Assembly (NCBI RefSeq): GCF_001905595.1
Contig: NZ_LIXI01000013.1
Location: 109,197-173,196 of the forward strand
Direction: 5' to 3'
Source: Streptomyces sp. CB00316
GTDB taxonomy: Bacteria; Actinomycetota; Actinomycetes; Streptomycetales; Streptomycetaceae
DNA length: 64,000 nt
Numbering within the stretch: position 1 is the stretch's first letter; every line of letters starts with the position of its first letter. The notes below the pieces were generated by a model that did not search any database, was not told where the DNA came from, and saw only the letters and a program-made list of their open reading frames with translations. The translations under genes were made by a program, and so were the position numbers. Positions 28,880 to 37,763 of the stretch are shown here, piece by piece.

Positions 28880-29937
28880 GAGGTGCTCCTCGATCGGTCC
28901 GAAGCGGGGGCGTCCACCAGCACGCAGGCCGCCCGCCGTTCGCCTCCGGCCTCCCGCAGCTCCTGGTCCTTCGTGGCGCAGGAGTCCAGCGCCACCGGGC
29001 AGCGTGGGTGGAACGTACAGCCGCCCGGCAGCGCCGCCGGGTCCGGCGGGTCGCCCGGCAGGCCACGCGGCGCGCGCCGGGAGGCGAGGTCCCCGATCTT
29101 CGGGAAGGCCGCGGAGAGCGCCCGGCCGTACGGGTGACGGGCCTCCGCGTACACCTCCCTGGCCGGGCCCTCTTCGACGACCCGGCCCGCGTACATCACC
29201 GAGAGCCGGTCGCAGGTGTCCGCCAGCACCGCGAGGTCGTGGCTGATCATGATCAGCCCGACGTCCTGGTCGGCCACCAGCTGCTCGATCAGGCGCAGGA
29301 TCTGGGCCTGGATCATCACGTCCAGGGCCGTCGTCGGCTCGTCCGCGACGATCAGGCGCGGATCGCAGGCCAGCGCCATCGCGATCATCACGCGCTGCCG
29401 CTGACCGCCGGACAGCTCGTGCGGGTACGCCTGGGCACGGGCGGCCGGCAGGCCCACCTTTTCCAGCAGCTCTCCGGCGCGCTTGCGGGCGGCGGCCGGG
29501 GTGGCCTTGCTGTGCAGCAGGATCGGTTCGGCGATCTGGTCCCCCACCCGGTGGACCGCGTTGAGCGAGTGCATCGCGCCCTGGAAGACGATCGACGCGC
29601 CCGCCCAGCGGACCGCCCGCAGCCGCCCCCACTTCATGGTGAGGATGTCCTCGCCGTCGAGCAGGATCTCCCCGGTGAGCCTGGCTGACGCGGGGAGGAG
29701 CCGCAGCAGTGCGAGCGCCAGCGTCGACTTTCCGCAGCCGGACTCCCCGGCGATGCCGAGCTTCTGTCCGGCCTCCACTCGCAGGTCGATCCCCCGTACG
29801 GCGGGGACGGCACCGGCCCCACCGCCGTACGTCACGGTCAGGTTCCGCACCTCCAGGAGCGGCGGGTCACCGACAGGCTTCGAGAGGCCGGGCCTGGGGG
29901 ACGGGTCCGGGTTCGTCGTGGTGGTTGTTGCCGTCAA
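28876..29937 (-). CDS. Peptide/nickel-type ABC transporter ATP-binding protein (OppD/DppD-like)
   Basis: The 353-residue partner ATPase has Walker A GESGCGKST, signature LSGGQRQR and Walker B LIVADEPTTALD. The OppD-type C-terminal Cys region (CTFHPRC) is present. The start is taken as the TTG at 29937, which overlaps the permease stop (TTGA) and follows GGGGGTG; a longer frame to 30045 would run far into the permease gene. It follows the two permeases, as expected for this transporter class. Confidence 0.9.
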
Positions 29938-30863
29938 CGGGGCACCCCCAGCTTGGGGTTGAGCACGGACTCGATGGCGCGGCCGCAGAGCGTGAAGGCG
30001 AGCGCGACCACGGCGATGGCGAGTCCGGGCGGGGCGAGGTACCACCAGTTACCGGAGCTGACCGCCCCCGCCTCACGGGCGTCCTGGAGCAGCCCGCCCC
30101 AGGAGACGATCGTCGGATCGCTGAGCCCGAGGAAGGCGAGGGTCGCTTCGGTGAGGATGGCGGTGGAGATCACCAGCGTGGTCTGGGCGAGCACCAGCGG
30201 CATCACATTGGGCAGGACGTGGCGGGACATGATGTGGCCGTGTCCGCCGCCGAGCGCCCGCGAGCGTTCGATGTACGGGCGGGACTCGACGGAGAGCGTC
30301 TGCGCCCGGACCAGGCGGGCGGTGGTCGGCCAGGTCGTCACGCCGATCGCCAGGATCGTCGTCCAGATCGACCGGGAGAGGACCGTGGCCAGGGCGATGG
30401 CCAGAACGAGGGTCGGCATCACCAGGAACCAGTCGGTGACCCGCATGATGACGGTGGCGTACCAGCCCTTGAAGTGGCCCGCGGTGATCCCGATGAGGGT
30501 GCCGATGGCCACGGAGAGGAAGGCGGCCAGCAGACCGACGGTGAGCGAGACGCGGGTCCCCCAGAGCATCAGGGCCAGCAGACTGCGCCCGAACTGGTCG
30601 GTTCCCAGGGGGAATTCACCGCTCGGTGCCTCCATCGGGCCGCCCGGGGCGTTGGTCACGCTCTGCGAGTCGGCACCCACCAGCAGGGGCGCGGTCAGCG
30701 CGAGGAGGGCGATCACCGCCAGCACGGCGAGGCCGACGAGTCCGGCCCGGTGGGTGCGGTACTGCCGCCAGAAGCGGAGGGCGGCCTGCCGTCGCCGGGC
30801 CCGGGCGAGGGCGCGCGGGCTGTCCGTCCGTGCGGTTTCGGCTTGGTCGGTCGTGACGGTCAT
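29934..30863 (-). CDS. Peptide/nickel-type ABC transporter permease (OppC/DppC-like)
   Basis: A 309-residue inner-membrane permease with about six hydrophobic segments. An N-terminal cytoplasmic stretch rich in Arg precedes the first helix. The EAA-type loop that contacts the ATPase is visible as ERSRALGGGHGHIMSRHVLPN near residues 195-215. FPLGTDQFGRSLLALMLWG is a well-conserved part of DppC-like permeases. Its start overlaps the OppB-like stop by four bases. Confidence 0.93.
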   Translation of the reverse strand: MTVTTDQAETARTDSPRALARARRRQAALRFWRQYRTHRAGLVGLAVLAVIALLALTAPLLVGADSQSVTNAPGGPMEAPSGEFPLGTDQFGRSLLALMLWGTRVSLTVGLLAAFLSVAIGTLIGITAGHFKGWYATVIMRVTDWFLVMPTLVLAIALATVLSRSIWTTILAIGVTTWPTTARLVRAQTLSVESRPYIERSRALGGGHGHIMSRHVLPNVMPLVLAQTTLVISTAILTEATLAFLGLSDPTIVSWGGLLQDAREAGAVSSGNWWYLAPPGLAIAVVALAFTLCGRAIESVLNPKLGVPR

Positions 30864-31951
30864 CGGCCCACCCGGGGATCCAGCAGCGGATAGATCACAT
30901 CGGCGAGCGTGTTCATCAGGATCACCGCGGAGGCGAAGACGAAGAACAGCGCCTGCACCAACGGCAGGTCGGGCACGCTCAGCGCCTGGTAGAAGAGGCC
31001 GCCGAGCCCCGGCCAGGAGAACACCGTCTCCACCAGGATCGCCCCCGCCACCGTGGTACCGAGGTTCACGAAGAGCAGCGTCACCGTCGGCAGCATCGCG
31101 TTCGGCACGGCGTGCTTCCGGCGTACGAGGTCGTCCCGCAGCCCTTTGGCGCGGGCGGTGGTCAGGTAGTCGCTGCCCATCTCGTCCAGCAGCGAGGAGC
31201 GCATCACCAGCAGCGTGCGCGCGTACTCCACCGCGACGAGCGTGATGACGGGCAGCACCATGTGGTGGGCGATGTCGAGGACGCGGTCGAAGCCGGTGGT
31301 GGAGCCTGACTCCATGCCACCGGTCGGGAAGAGCCCGGGGATCGGGCCGATGCCGACCGACAGGGTGATGATCAGGAGCAGGCCGAGCCAGAACGAGGGC
31401 ACCGAGTACAGCGTCAGCGCGAACGCGGTGTTGGTGCGGTCCCCGGCGGAGCCGTTGCGCCAGGCGGAGCGGGCGCCGAGCCAGATGCCGAGCAGCGTGT
31501 AGATGACGAAGGCCGTGCCGGTGAGCAGGAGCGTCGCGGGCAGCGCCTCGGCGATCTTGTCGATGACGGGGGCCCGGAACTGGTACGACGTACCGAAGTC
31601 GCCGGTCAGCGCCTTGCCGCAGTACTGGGTGAACTGCTGCCAGAGCGGCAGGTCGAGCCCGAACTCACGGCGCATCGCCGCGATCTGTTCGGTCGACACC
31701 TGACGGCCGCCGGTCATCTGCTTGACCGGGTCGCCGGGGATCAGCCGGAAGAGGAAGAAGCTGGTGACGAGGACGGCGAAGAGGGAGACGGCCGCCCCGG
31801 CCAGCTTGCCCGCCGCGTAGCGGAGGTAGGCGGCCGTCGAGCGGGAGCGCGGCGAGCGGGCCGGCGGCCCGGCCGGAGCCGGGCCGCCGGATTCGGTGCT
31901 CTCCACGCCCGCCGCGCCTTTCAGGAGCGCGGGAGTGCTTTCTGAGCTCAT
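30860..31951 (-). CDS. Peptide/nickel-type ABC transporter permease (OppB/DppB-like)
   Basis: A 363-residue permease. A 40-residue low-complexity cytoplasmic N-terminus is followed by membrane helices. RLIPGDPV after the first helix and TTARAKGLRDDLVRRKHAVPNA, the EAA loop, identify the OppB/DppB class. The ATG at 31951 lies three bases after the stop of the solute-binding protein gene. It forms the translocation pore with the OppC-like subunit. Confidence 0.93.
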   Translation of the reverse strand: MSSESTPALLKGAAGVESTESGGPAPAGPPARSPRSRSTAAYLRYAAGKLAGAAVSLFAVLVTSFFLFRLIPGDPVKQMTGGRQVSTEQIAAMRREFGLDLPLWQQFTQYCGKALTGDFGTSYQFRAPVIDKIAEALPATLLLTGTAFVIYTLLGIWLGARSAWRNGSAGDRTNTAFALTLYSVPSFWLGLLLIITLSVGIGPIPGLFPTGGMESGSTTGFDRVLDIAHHMVLPVITLVAVEYARTLLVMRSSLLDEMGSDYLTTARAKGLRDDLVRRKHAVPNAMLPTVTLLFVNLGTTVAGAILVETVFSWPGLGGLFYQALSVPDLPLVQALFFVFASAVILMNTLADVIYPLLDPRVGR

Positions 31952-31954
31952 GGA

Positions 31955-33838
31955 CTATTCACGGTCTTCCGCGGTGGAGCGGCGACGCATGGCGAACAGC
32001 AGTCCGCCACCGGCGAGGACGACGACGGCGATCCCGACCCCGACGAGCACCCCGGTGGAGGAGCCACCGGAGTCGGAGGAGGACGACGAGGATGCCCCTG
32101 CGGCAGGGACCGCCGACCACCAGCTCCAGTAGCCGTCCTGGCCGTAGATGTTGCCCGCGGCCGCCGGCATGGTGGTGATGGACTTGATGTGGTCGGTGCG
32201 GTAGGCCTCGACGGCATTCGGGTACGCCATGACGTTCATGTACCCGGTGTCGTACAGCCGCGACTCCAGTTGCCGCACAAGATCCGCCCGCTTGGCGGGG
32301 TCGTACTCGGCCAGTTGCTTCTTGTAGAGCTCGTCGTACTGCTTGTCGCAGATGAAGTTGTCCGTCGCGGCTGACTCCTTCGCCTTGGACGGCAGCGCGG
32401 CACATGTGTGGATCGAGAGGACGAAGTCGGGGTCCGGGTTGACGGACCAGCCGTCGAAGGCGAGGTCGTACTCACCCGCGTACCAGGGGTCGGAGACGTT
32501 GTCGAGGCAGTCGACCTTCAGCCCGATGCCCTGCTCGCCCCACCACTCCTGGAGGTACTTGCCGATCGCCTTGTCGTTCGGGTCGGTGGCGTGGCAGAGG
32601 ATGCGGAAGTCCAGCGGCTTGCCGTCCTTGCCGACGCGCTTGCCCGCGCTGTTCTTCCTGTACCCGGCCTCGTCCAGCAGGGCGGCGGCCTTCGCCGGGT
32701 CGTAGGCGAGCTTCTGGCCGTCCGAGGGCTTCCAGAAGTAGTCGGAGAAGCGCGGCGGGATGTACCCCTCGCCCTCGACGGCGTGGCCCTGGAAGACCTT
32801 GTCGATGATCGTCTTGCGGTCCACCGCCATGAACAGGGCGTGCCGCACCTTCTGGTCCAGCAGCGCCGGGTGGCCGTCGCCGAACTTCTTCCCGTCCTTG
32901 GTACGGGCTCCGGGGTTGACGGCGAGCGCGAAGAAGCGCCGGCCCGGGGCGTCGTTCACCTTGATGTCCGGGGCGTTCTCCAGCGAGGCGGACTGGGCCG
33001 GGGTCAGGCTGGGGCTGCCCGCGACGAAGGACACCTCGCCCTTGCGGAGAGCGGCGACGGCCGCGTCCTGGTCCTTGTAGTAGCGGAAGACCAGCTCGTC
33101 GAACCTGGGCGAGCCGCGCCAGAAGTCCTTGTTGGCCTTGAGCTTCACATAGCTGTCGACCTTGTAGTCCGTCAGGATGAACGGGCCGTTCCCCACGACG
33201 GGGAAGTCCTTGTCGTTGTTGAACTTGGCGAAGTCCTCGACCTTCTCCCACACGTGCTTGGGCACGATCGGCACATCGAGCGCGGCCATCGTGGCCTGCG
33301 GCTCCCTGAGCTGGATGACCAGCGTGTCCTTGGTGGGCGCGGTCACCTTCTCGAAGTTGCCGACGAAGCTGCCGTTGGAGGTGGCGGCGCCCTCGTCGGT
33401 CATCATCTTGTTGAACGTCCAGGCCGCGTCCTCGGCGGTGGCCTGCTGCCCGTCGGACCACTTCGAGTCCGGCCGGATCGTGTACGTCCACGTCAGCTTG
33501 TCCGCGGACGGCTCCCACGCGGTGGCCAGGCCCGGGATCGCCTTGTTGTCCTTGGCGTCGTAGTTGGTCAGGTAGTCGTACATGAGCCGGTGGATGCTCG
33601 TGCTCAGCAGCCGCTGGGCGAGGAACGGGCTCAACGAGTCGACGCTCTGCGCGACGGCGACCGTGAGCGTGAGCGTCGTCTTCCCGTCGTCGGCGCGGGC
33701 CTCGGAGGGCGCGGGCGCGAGCGGGTTTCCCGGGACGACGGCCCCGGCGGTGAGGGCCAGGGCGGCCGCGCCCGAGGCCAGCAGGGTACGCGGACGCCTG
33801 CCGGGCCGGAGGGTGCGGGAGGAGACTCTTGTGACCAT
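31955..33838 (-). CDS. Family 5 extracellular solute-binding protein with C-terminal membrane anchor
   Basis: The 627-residue receptor of the ABC transporter captures peptides, opines or metal chelates outside the cell. A Sec-type signal peptide (about residues 1-49, ending near SEARA) has no lipobox Cys. The SBP_bac_5 domain follows, with the typical ATAWEPSADKLTWTYTIRPDSKWSDG segment (given in part) and a C-terminal region ending near YWSWWSAVPAAG. The final 50 residues are a Ser/Gly linker, one hydrophobic helix (GVLVGVGIAVVVLAGGGLLF) and a basic tail, so the protein should be anchored by its C-terminus. Most Gram-positive relatives are lipoproteins. It is the first gene of the operon. Confidence 0.92.
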   Translation of the reverse strand: MVTRVSSRTLRPGRRPRTLLASGAAALALTAGAVVPGNPLAPAPSEARADDGKTTLTLTVAVAQSVDSLSPFLAQRLLSTSIHRLMYDYLTNYDAKDNKAIPGLATAWEPSADKLTWTYTIRPDSKWSDGQQATAEDAAWTFNKMMTDEGAATSNGSFVGNFEKVTAPTKDTLVIQLREPQATMAALDVPIVPKHVWEKVEDFAKFNNDKDFPVVGNGPFILTDYKVDSYVKLKANKDFWRGSPRFDELVFRYYKDQDAAVAALRKGEVSFVAGSPSLTPAQSASLENAPDIKVNDAPGRRFFALAVNPGARTKDGKKFGDGHPALLDQKVRHALFMAVDRKTIIDKVFQGHAVEGEGYIPPRFSDYFWKPSDGQKLAYDPAKAAALLDEAGYRKNSAGKRVGKDGKPLDFRILCHATDPNDKAIGKYLQEWWGEQGIGLKVDCLDNVSDPWYAGEYDLAFDGWSVNPDPDFVLSIHTCAALPSKAKESAATDNFICDKQYDELYKKQLAEYDPAKRADLVRQLESRLYDTGYMNVMAYPNAVEAYRTDHIKSITTMPAAAGNIYGQDGYWSWWSAVPAAGASSSSSSDSGGSSTGVLVGVGIAVVVLAGGGLLFAMRRRSTAEDRE

Positions 33839-33910
33839 GGACGGGGACCTCGCGTCATCACTCGCTTGAGAAGGCGGGTTGATCTCTGGTTCGCCAGCTG
33901 GTGAAGCGAA

Positions 33911-33939
33911 GGTTTATCAGCGGTCGCGAGGCTCGTCAA
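33911..33939 (-). promoter_or_regulatory. Probable promoter of the ABC transporter operon
   Basis: On the minus strand TTGACG (33939-33934) and TAAACC (33916-33911) are 17 bases apart, about 70 bases before the solute-binding protein start. A second TTGACT-like hexamer lies just upstream. Confidence 0.45.
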
Positions 33940-33978
33940 CGGTCAGTCAAACCGCGTGTGGGCTGCGGAAATACCCGA

Positions 33979-34012
33979 AAGGGCCCCCACCGCGCGAGCG
34001 GTGCGGGCCCTT
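33979..34012 (-). terminator. Hairpin after the EspI-like ATPase gene
   Basis: AAGGGCCCCCACCG (33979-33992) pairs with CGGTGCGGGCCCTT (33999-34012), with one C:C mismatch. It lies just beyond the stop of the minus-strand gene that ends at 34035. Confidence 0.75.
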
Positions 34013-34034
34013 ATTGGTTTAGACCTCTAACGCC

Positions 34035-37000
34035 TTACTGGTGAGGGGCCTGCGGCGGCTGCGGAGGCCCCTGCTGCCACCCGGCCGGATCCACCGGACC
34101 CTGCAGATCGGGCTGGCCTGCCGGGTTGTCCTGACCACCCGGCTGACCGCCCGGCTGTCCCTGCGGGGGCGCGGCCGGGGCCGGTCCACCCGACTGGGCC
34201 TGCGCGTGCGGCGCCTGCTGCCACCCGCTCTGCTGTCCGGCCGGGCCCGGGTGCGGGGGATAGGGCTGCTGCGGGGGCTGGGCAGTGCCCGGCTGATATC
34301 CCCCGTACGGCGGCTGGGGTTGCTGTCCGGGGTAGGGCTGCTGACCCGGCATCGGCTGGCCTTGGCCCTGGTGACCCTGCTGGCCGGGGTACGGCTGCTG
34401 CTGCGGCGGCTGGTAGTGCTGGCCGGGGGCGGGCTGCTGGGGCGCGTACGGCTGCTGGCCGCCGGGGCCGCCGGGCTGCTGCGGCGGGTAGGGCTGCAGG
34501 TGCGGCGCCTGGGGCTGGTGCGGGGCGTGGGGCTGCTGGCCCTGCTGCCCCGGGATCGGCTGGCCCTGCGCCGGGTAGCCCTGCCGGCCCGGCATCGGCG
34601 GGGCGTACTGCGGGGGCGGGTTCTGGCCGTCCGCCGTCCACAGCCCCTGCTGCTGCTGGGCGCGTGCGAAGTCCTCCGCGACGAGGGCCGAGAGGTTGAA
34701 GTACGCCTCACGCGTCTTGGGCCGCATCATGTCGAGGTCGACCTCGGCGCCCGCCGCCAGGTGCTCGTCGAACGGGACGACCACGACTCCCCGGCAGCGC
34801 GTCTCGAAGTGCTGCACGATGTCGTCGACCTTGATCATCTTGCCGGTCTCGCGGACCCCCGAGATGACGGTGAGCGAACGCTGCACCAGGTCCGCGTACC
34901 CGTGCGCCGAGAGCCAGTCCAGCGTGGTGGAGGCGCTGGAGGCACCGTCGACCGAGGGCGTGGAGATGATGATCAGCTGATCGGCGAGGTCCAGCACGCC
35001 ACGCATGGCGCTGTAGAGGAGGCCGGTGCCCGAGTCGGTGAGGATGATCGGGTACTGCTTGCCGAGCACGTCGATCGCGCGCCGGTAGTCCTCGTCGTTG
35101 AACGCCGTGGAGACGGCCGGGTCCACGTCGTTGGCGATGATCTCCAGCCCGGAGGGGGCCTGCGAGGTGAACCGCCGGATGTCCATGTACGAGTTGAGGT
35201 ACGGGATCGCCTGGACCAGGTCCCGGATCGTGGCCCCGGTCTCGCGCCGTACCCGGCGCCCCAGCGTGCCCGCGTCCGGGTTGGCGTCGATGGCGAGGAT
35301 CTTGTCCTGCCGCTCGGTGGCCAGGGTCGAGCCCAGCGCGGTCGTCGTCGTGGTCTTGCCGACGCCGCCCTTGAGGCTGATGACGGCGATCCGGTAGCAG
35401 GAGAGCACCGGCGTACGGATCAGCTCCAGCTTGCGCAGCCGCTCGGCCTCCTCCTTCTTGCCGCCCAGCTTGAACCGGGAGGCGGCGGAGGGGTTACGGC
35501 TGCTCTTCGCCTTCTGCTTGCCCCTCACGAGCCGGTCGGAGGAGAGCTCGACCGCTGCCGTGTACCCGAGCGGCGCGCCCGGTACGGAACGCTCGCGCTG
35601 GTCGTGGGTGACCGGGGTGGGCCAGGCGCCGCCCGCGCGGGGGTCGACGGGCTGGTCCGGGCTGCCTCGGTGGCCCGGCTGCTGGCCCTGCTGCTGGGCG
35701 TGGGGCGGCTGGGGCTGACCCTGCTGCTGTCCCTGCTGCTGGTACGGCTGCCCCTGCTGGGGGGTGGCCGGGGCGACGGGGGCGGGCAGGTTGGGGGTGG
35801 CCTGCGCCGGGAAGGGGGCGGGCTGCTGGCCCTGCTGGTGCTGCTGCGGTGCGTTGGGGGCGTGGGGCGGAGAGGCCTGCGGGAAGCCGTAGCCGCCTTG
35901 GACACCTTGCGGGGGCAGCTGGTGGTGCGGCTGTTGCTGCGGGAAGCCGTAGCCGGCCGAGCCCTGGGGGGCCTGGGGCGGCAGGGGGGTGCCCTGGGGG
36001 CCCTGGCCGGGGAACTGCTGTGGCTGCTGCGGCGCGTGAGGCTGCTGAGGTCCCTGCGGCGGCTGGGCCGCGTGCGGGAAGCCGTAACCGCCGGGGGCCT
36101 CGTGGGGCGGCACGGGGGCGGGCCACTGCGCCGCGGGCTGCGGGGCGGTGGGCTGCGGGGCCGCCGGCTGGAAGGCGGGCGGCAGCGGCGGCAGCGCGCC
36201 ACCCTCGGCGGGCGCGGACCACGGGACCGGCGCGGCGGAGACCTGCGGTCCGGGCGGGGCGGCGGGCGGTGCGTCCTGGGGAGCGGCGTCCAGCGGGTCG
36301 GCGCCGGCCTGGGGGCCTGCCTCGGCATCGGGGGAGCGGCCACCGTCCCCACCGACGTCCGCGCGGTCGTCCGCGTCCGCCGGGTCCGCCACGTCGGCGG
36401 AGGCTGCGGGCTTCGGGGTGTCCGCGACGGCCGGTGCGTCCGTTTCGCCGCCCGTGTCCGTGCGCGTGCCCGAGTCGTGGCCGGTGGCGGTAGAACCCGC
36501 GTCCGCACCGTCGGCGTCCGTGGAGCTCGACTCCGTACGGGAGGAAGCCGAACCCGGCTCCGTACCGGACAGGCCGGAGTCCGCCTCCGCATCCGCGGCG
36601 GAAGCAGCCGCCGCCTCGCGCTCGGCGATCTCCCGCTTGAGGGCGGCCGGGGAGAACCGCATCGTGGCGCCGCTCTCCACATCGCCGCCCCCGAACGGCC
36701 CCGGGTCACCGGTGGCATCGGCGGAGGCGGCCGGAACGGCCGGCACACCGGGAACGACGGGCCCGACCGGATCGGCGGCGGCAGCGGGCGCCTCCGGAGC
36801 GGCCGGCTCGACGGGGGAATCCGCGGGGGCGGGCGGTGCCGGAGGAGCAGGGGCCCAGTTGGGGTCGAACCCGCCCTGGGACGGCTGCTCCGGCACGGAC
36901 ACCGGGGCCCCGTGCGGCGGCGGAGGCGGCGCCAGGTGCGAGCCCGCGCCTCCCGACGAGTCCCCCGCCGCGTTCTGCGTGTACCAGGCGGGAGGGGTGT

Positions 37001-37103
37001 AGTCGATGGTGAACTCACCCGTCATCTCGGCGGGATCCGCGTCGGACGACTCGTCGACGGGCGTGTTCCATCCGCCGCGGATCTCGTCCCGATCGCTGTT
37101 CAC
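34035..37103 (-). CDS. EspI-like ParA/MinD-type ATPase with Pro/Gln-rich arms (type VII secretion locus)
   Basis: A 1022-residue protein. Residues 1 to about 500 are low-complexity acidic, then Pro/Gln/Ala-rich. A ParA/MinD ATPase occupies about 560-830, with the deviant Walker A ISLKGGVGKTTTT (about 571-583), ILAIDANPDAGTLG, and IILTDSGTGL as Walker B. The last 190 residues are again Pro/Gln/Gly-rich. The layout recalls mycobacterial EspI of ESX-1, an ATPase that down-regulates secretion when ATP is low. The GTG at 37103 follows AGGAGG. It is last in the eccE-accessory-bldB-ATPase direction, but a hairpin after bldB suggests a separate promoter. The low complexity makes long false open frames on the other strand. 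Confidence 0.85.
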   Translation of the reverse strand: MNSDRDEIRGGWNTPVDESSDADPAEMTGEFTIDYTPPAWYTQNAAGDSSGGAGSHLAPPPPPHGAPVSVPEQPSQGGFDPNWAPAPPAPPAPADSPVEPAAPEAPAAAADPVGPVVPGVPAVPAASADATGDPGPFGGGDVESGATMRFSPAALKREIAEREAAAASAADAEADSGLSGTEPGSASSRTESSSTDADGADAGSTATGHDSGTRTDTGGETDAPAVADTPKPAASADVADPADADDRADVGGDGGRSPDAEAGPQAGADPLDAAPQDAPPAAPPGPQVSAAPVPWSAPAEGGALPPLPPAFQPAAPQPTAPQPAAQWPAPVPPHEAPGGYGFPHAAQPPQGPQQPHAPQQPQQFPGQGPQGTPLPPQAPQGSAGYGFPQQQPHHQLPPQGVQGGYGFPQASPPHAPNAPQQHQQGQQPAPFPAQATPNLPAPVAPATPQQGQPYQQQGQQQGQPQPPHAQQQGQQPGHRGSPDQPVDPRAGGAWPTPVTHDQRERSVPGAPLGYTAAVELSSDRLVRGKQKAKSSRNPSAASRFKLGGKKEEAERLRKLELIRTPVLSCYRIAVISLKGGVGKTTTTTALGSTLATERQDKILAIDANPDAGTLGRRVRRETGATIRDLVQAIPYLNSYMDIRRFTSQAPSGLEIIANDVDPAVSTAFNDEDYRRAIDVLGKQYPIILTDSGTGLLYSAMRGVLDLADQLIIISTPSVDGASSASTTLDWLSAHGYADLVQRSLTVISGVRETGKMIKVDDIVQHFETRCRGVVVVPFDEHLAAGAEVDLDMMRPKTREAYFNLSALVAEDFARAQQQQGLWTADGQNPPPQYAPPMPGRQGYPAQGQPIPGQQGQQPHAPHQPQAPHLQPYPPQQPGGPGGQQPYAPQQPAPGQHYQPPQQQPYPGQQGHQGQGQPMPGQQPYPGQQPQPPYGGYQPGTAQPPQQPYPPHPGPAGQQSGWQQAPHAQAQSGGPAPAAPPQGQPGGQPGGQDNPAGQPDLQGPVDPAGWQQGPPQPPQAPHQ

Positions 37104-37386
37104 TATGCCTCCTGGTGTGGTCGAGCACCCTTGTGCCGTGGTGGGTGGGGCGACCGGTCTCATTGGGCCCGGTACGCCCGGCTCTCCCCCTTGCGACGCG
37201 CACAACCCGCTCGCAGGTTTCTTCTGCCGCGCCGCACCCACCCTAATCGCCATCGGGCGAACTCCGGCAGGCCGTATCGCACGGCGAAGAGCGCCCCCCG
37301 GGTCGCCTGCCGCTCACCGGCGAACCGAGTGCGGCAGAAGTGGAGGAGAGAGGCGGTCGATTCTGGACATGCACCGACATGACGAA
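37104..37386. other. Leader region of the EspI-like gene
   Basis: These 283 bases between the bldB terminator and the ATPase start carry no convincing coding frame. They should contain the minus-strand promoter of the ATPase gene, but I see no clear -35/-10 pair. Confidence 0.4.
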
Positions 37387-37414
37387 GGGTGGCGGCCAGG
37401 CCCGGCCGCCACCC
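37387..37414 (-). terminator. Hairpin after the bldB-type gene
   Basis: GGGTGGCGGCC (37387-37397) pairs with GGCCGCCACCC (37404-37414) around a 6-base loop, 19 bases past the stop. Confidence 0.75.
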
Positions 37415-37432
37415 TCGTACCGCGTACGTCGC

Positions 37433-37666
37433 CTACTTGAGGTCGAACTCACCGTCGCGGGCGCCCAGGACGAACGCGCGCCACTCCGCCTCGGTGTACC
37501 GCAGGACGGTGTCCGGGTCCAGGGAGGAGCGCATGGCGACCGCGCCCCCGGGCAGATGCGCGATCTCGACCCGCTCCTCGACGTCCTCGGTGCCGGGCGC
37601 GCTCAGCCATTCCACGCCCGAGATGTCGAGAGCGTAGAGCTCGTCCTTTTCCTGCTGGGTGCCCAT
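37433..37666 (-). CDS. bldB: BldB-type DUF397 developmental protein
   Basis: A 77-residue protein with the DUF397 core: VEIAHLPGGAVAMRSS, DPDTVLRYTEAEWRAFV and the ending GARDGEFDLK. DUF397 proteins often pair with Xre-type regulators, but here no such partner is adjacent. In S. coelicolor the bldB gene, needed for aerial growth and antibiotic production, lies within the ESX locus as I recall, so position and family together support the name. The ATG at 37666 follows GAAGGGA; longer frames add Arg-rich sequence. It has its own downstream hairpin. Without the alignment I cannot exclude another DUF397 paralogue. Confidence 0.75.
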   Translation of the reverse strand: MGTQQEKDELYALDISGVEWLSAPGTEDVEERVEIAHLPGGAVAMRSSLDPDTVLRYTEAEWRAFVLGARDGEFDLK

Positions 37667-37763
37667 GCCGGCGTCCCTTCCGATCGAACTGTCGAACAGT
37701 GTGTCGTTGCGTGGTCCATGCTCCCTGGCCGGAGGGGCACATGGGGGGCGAACGGGAGAGGAA

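Noticed and set aside
34041..37382. 1113-residue open frame opposite the EspI-like gene
   Set aside because: It mirrors Pro/Gln repeats on the other strand; Leu/Arg/Gly-rich with no recognisable domain or ribosome site.
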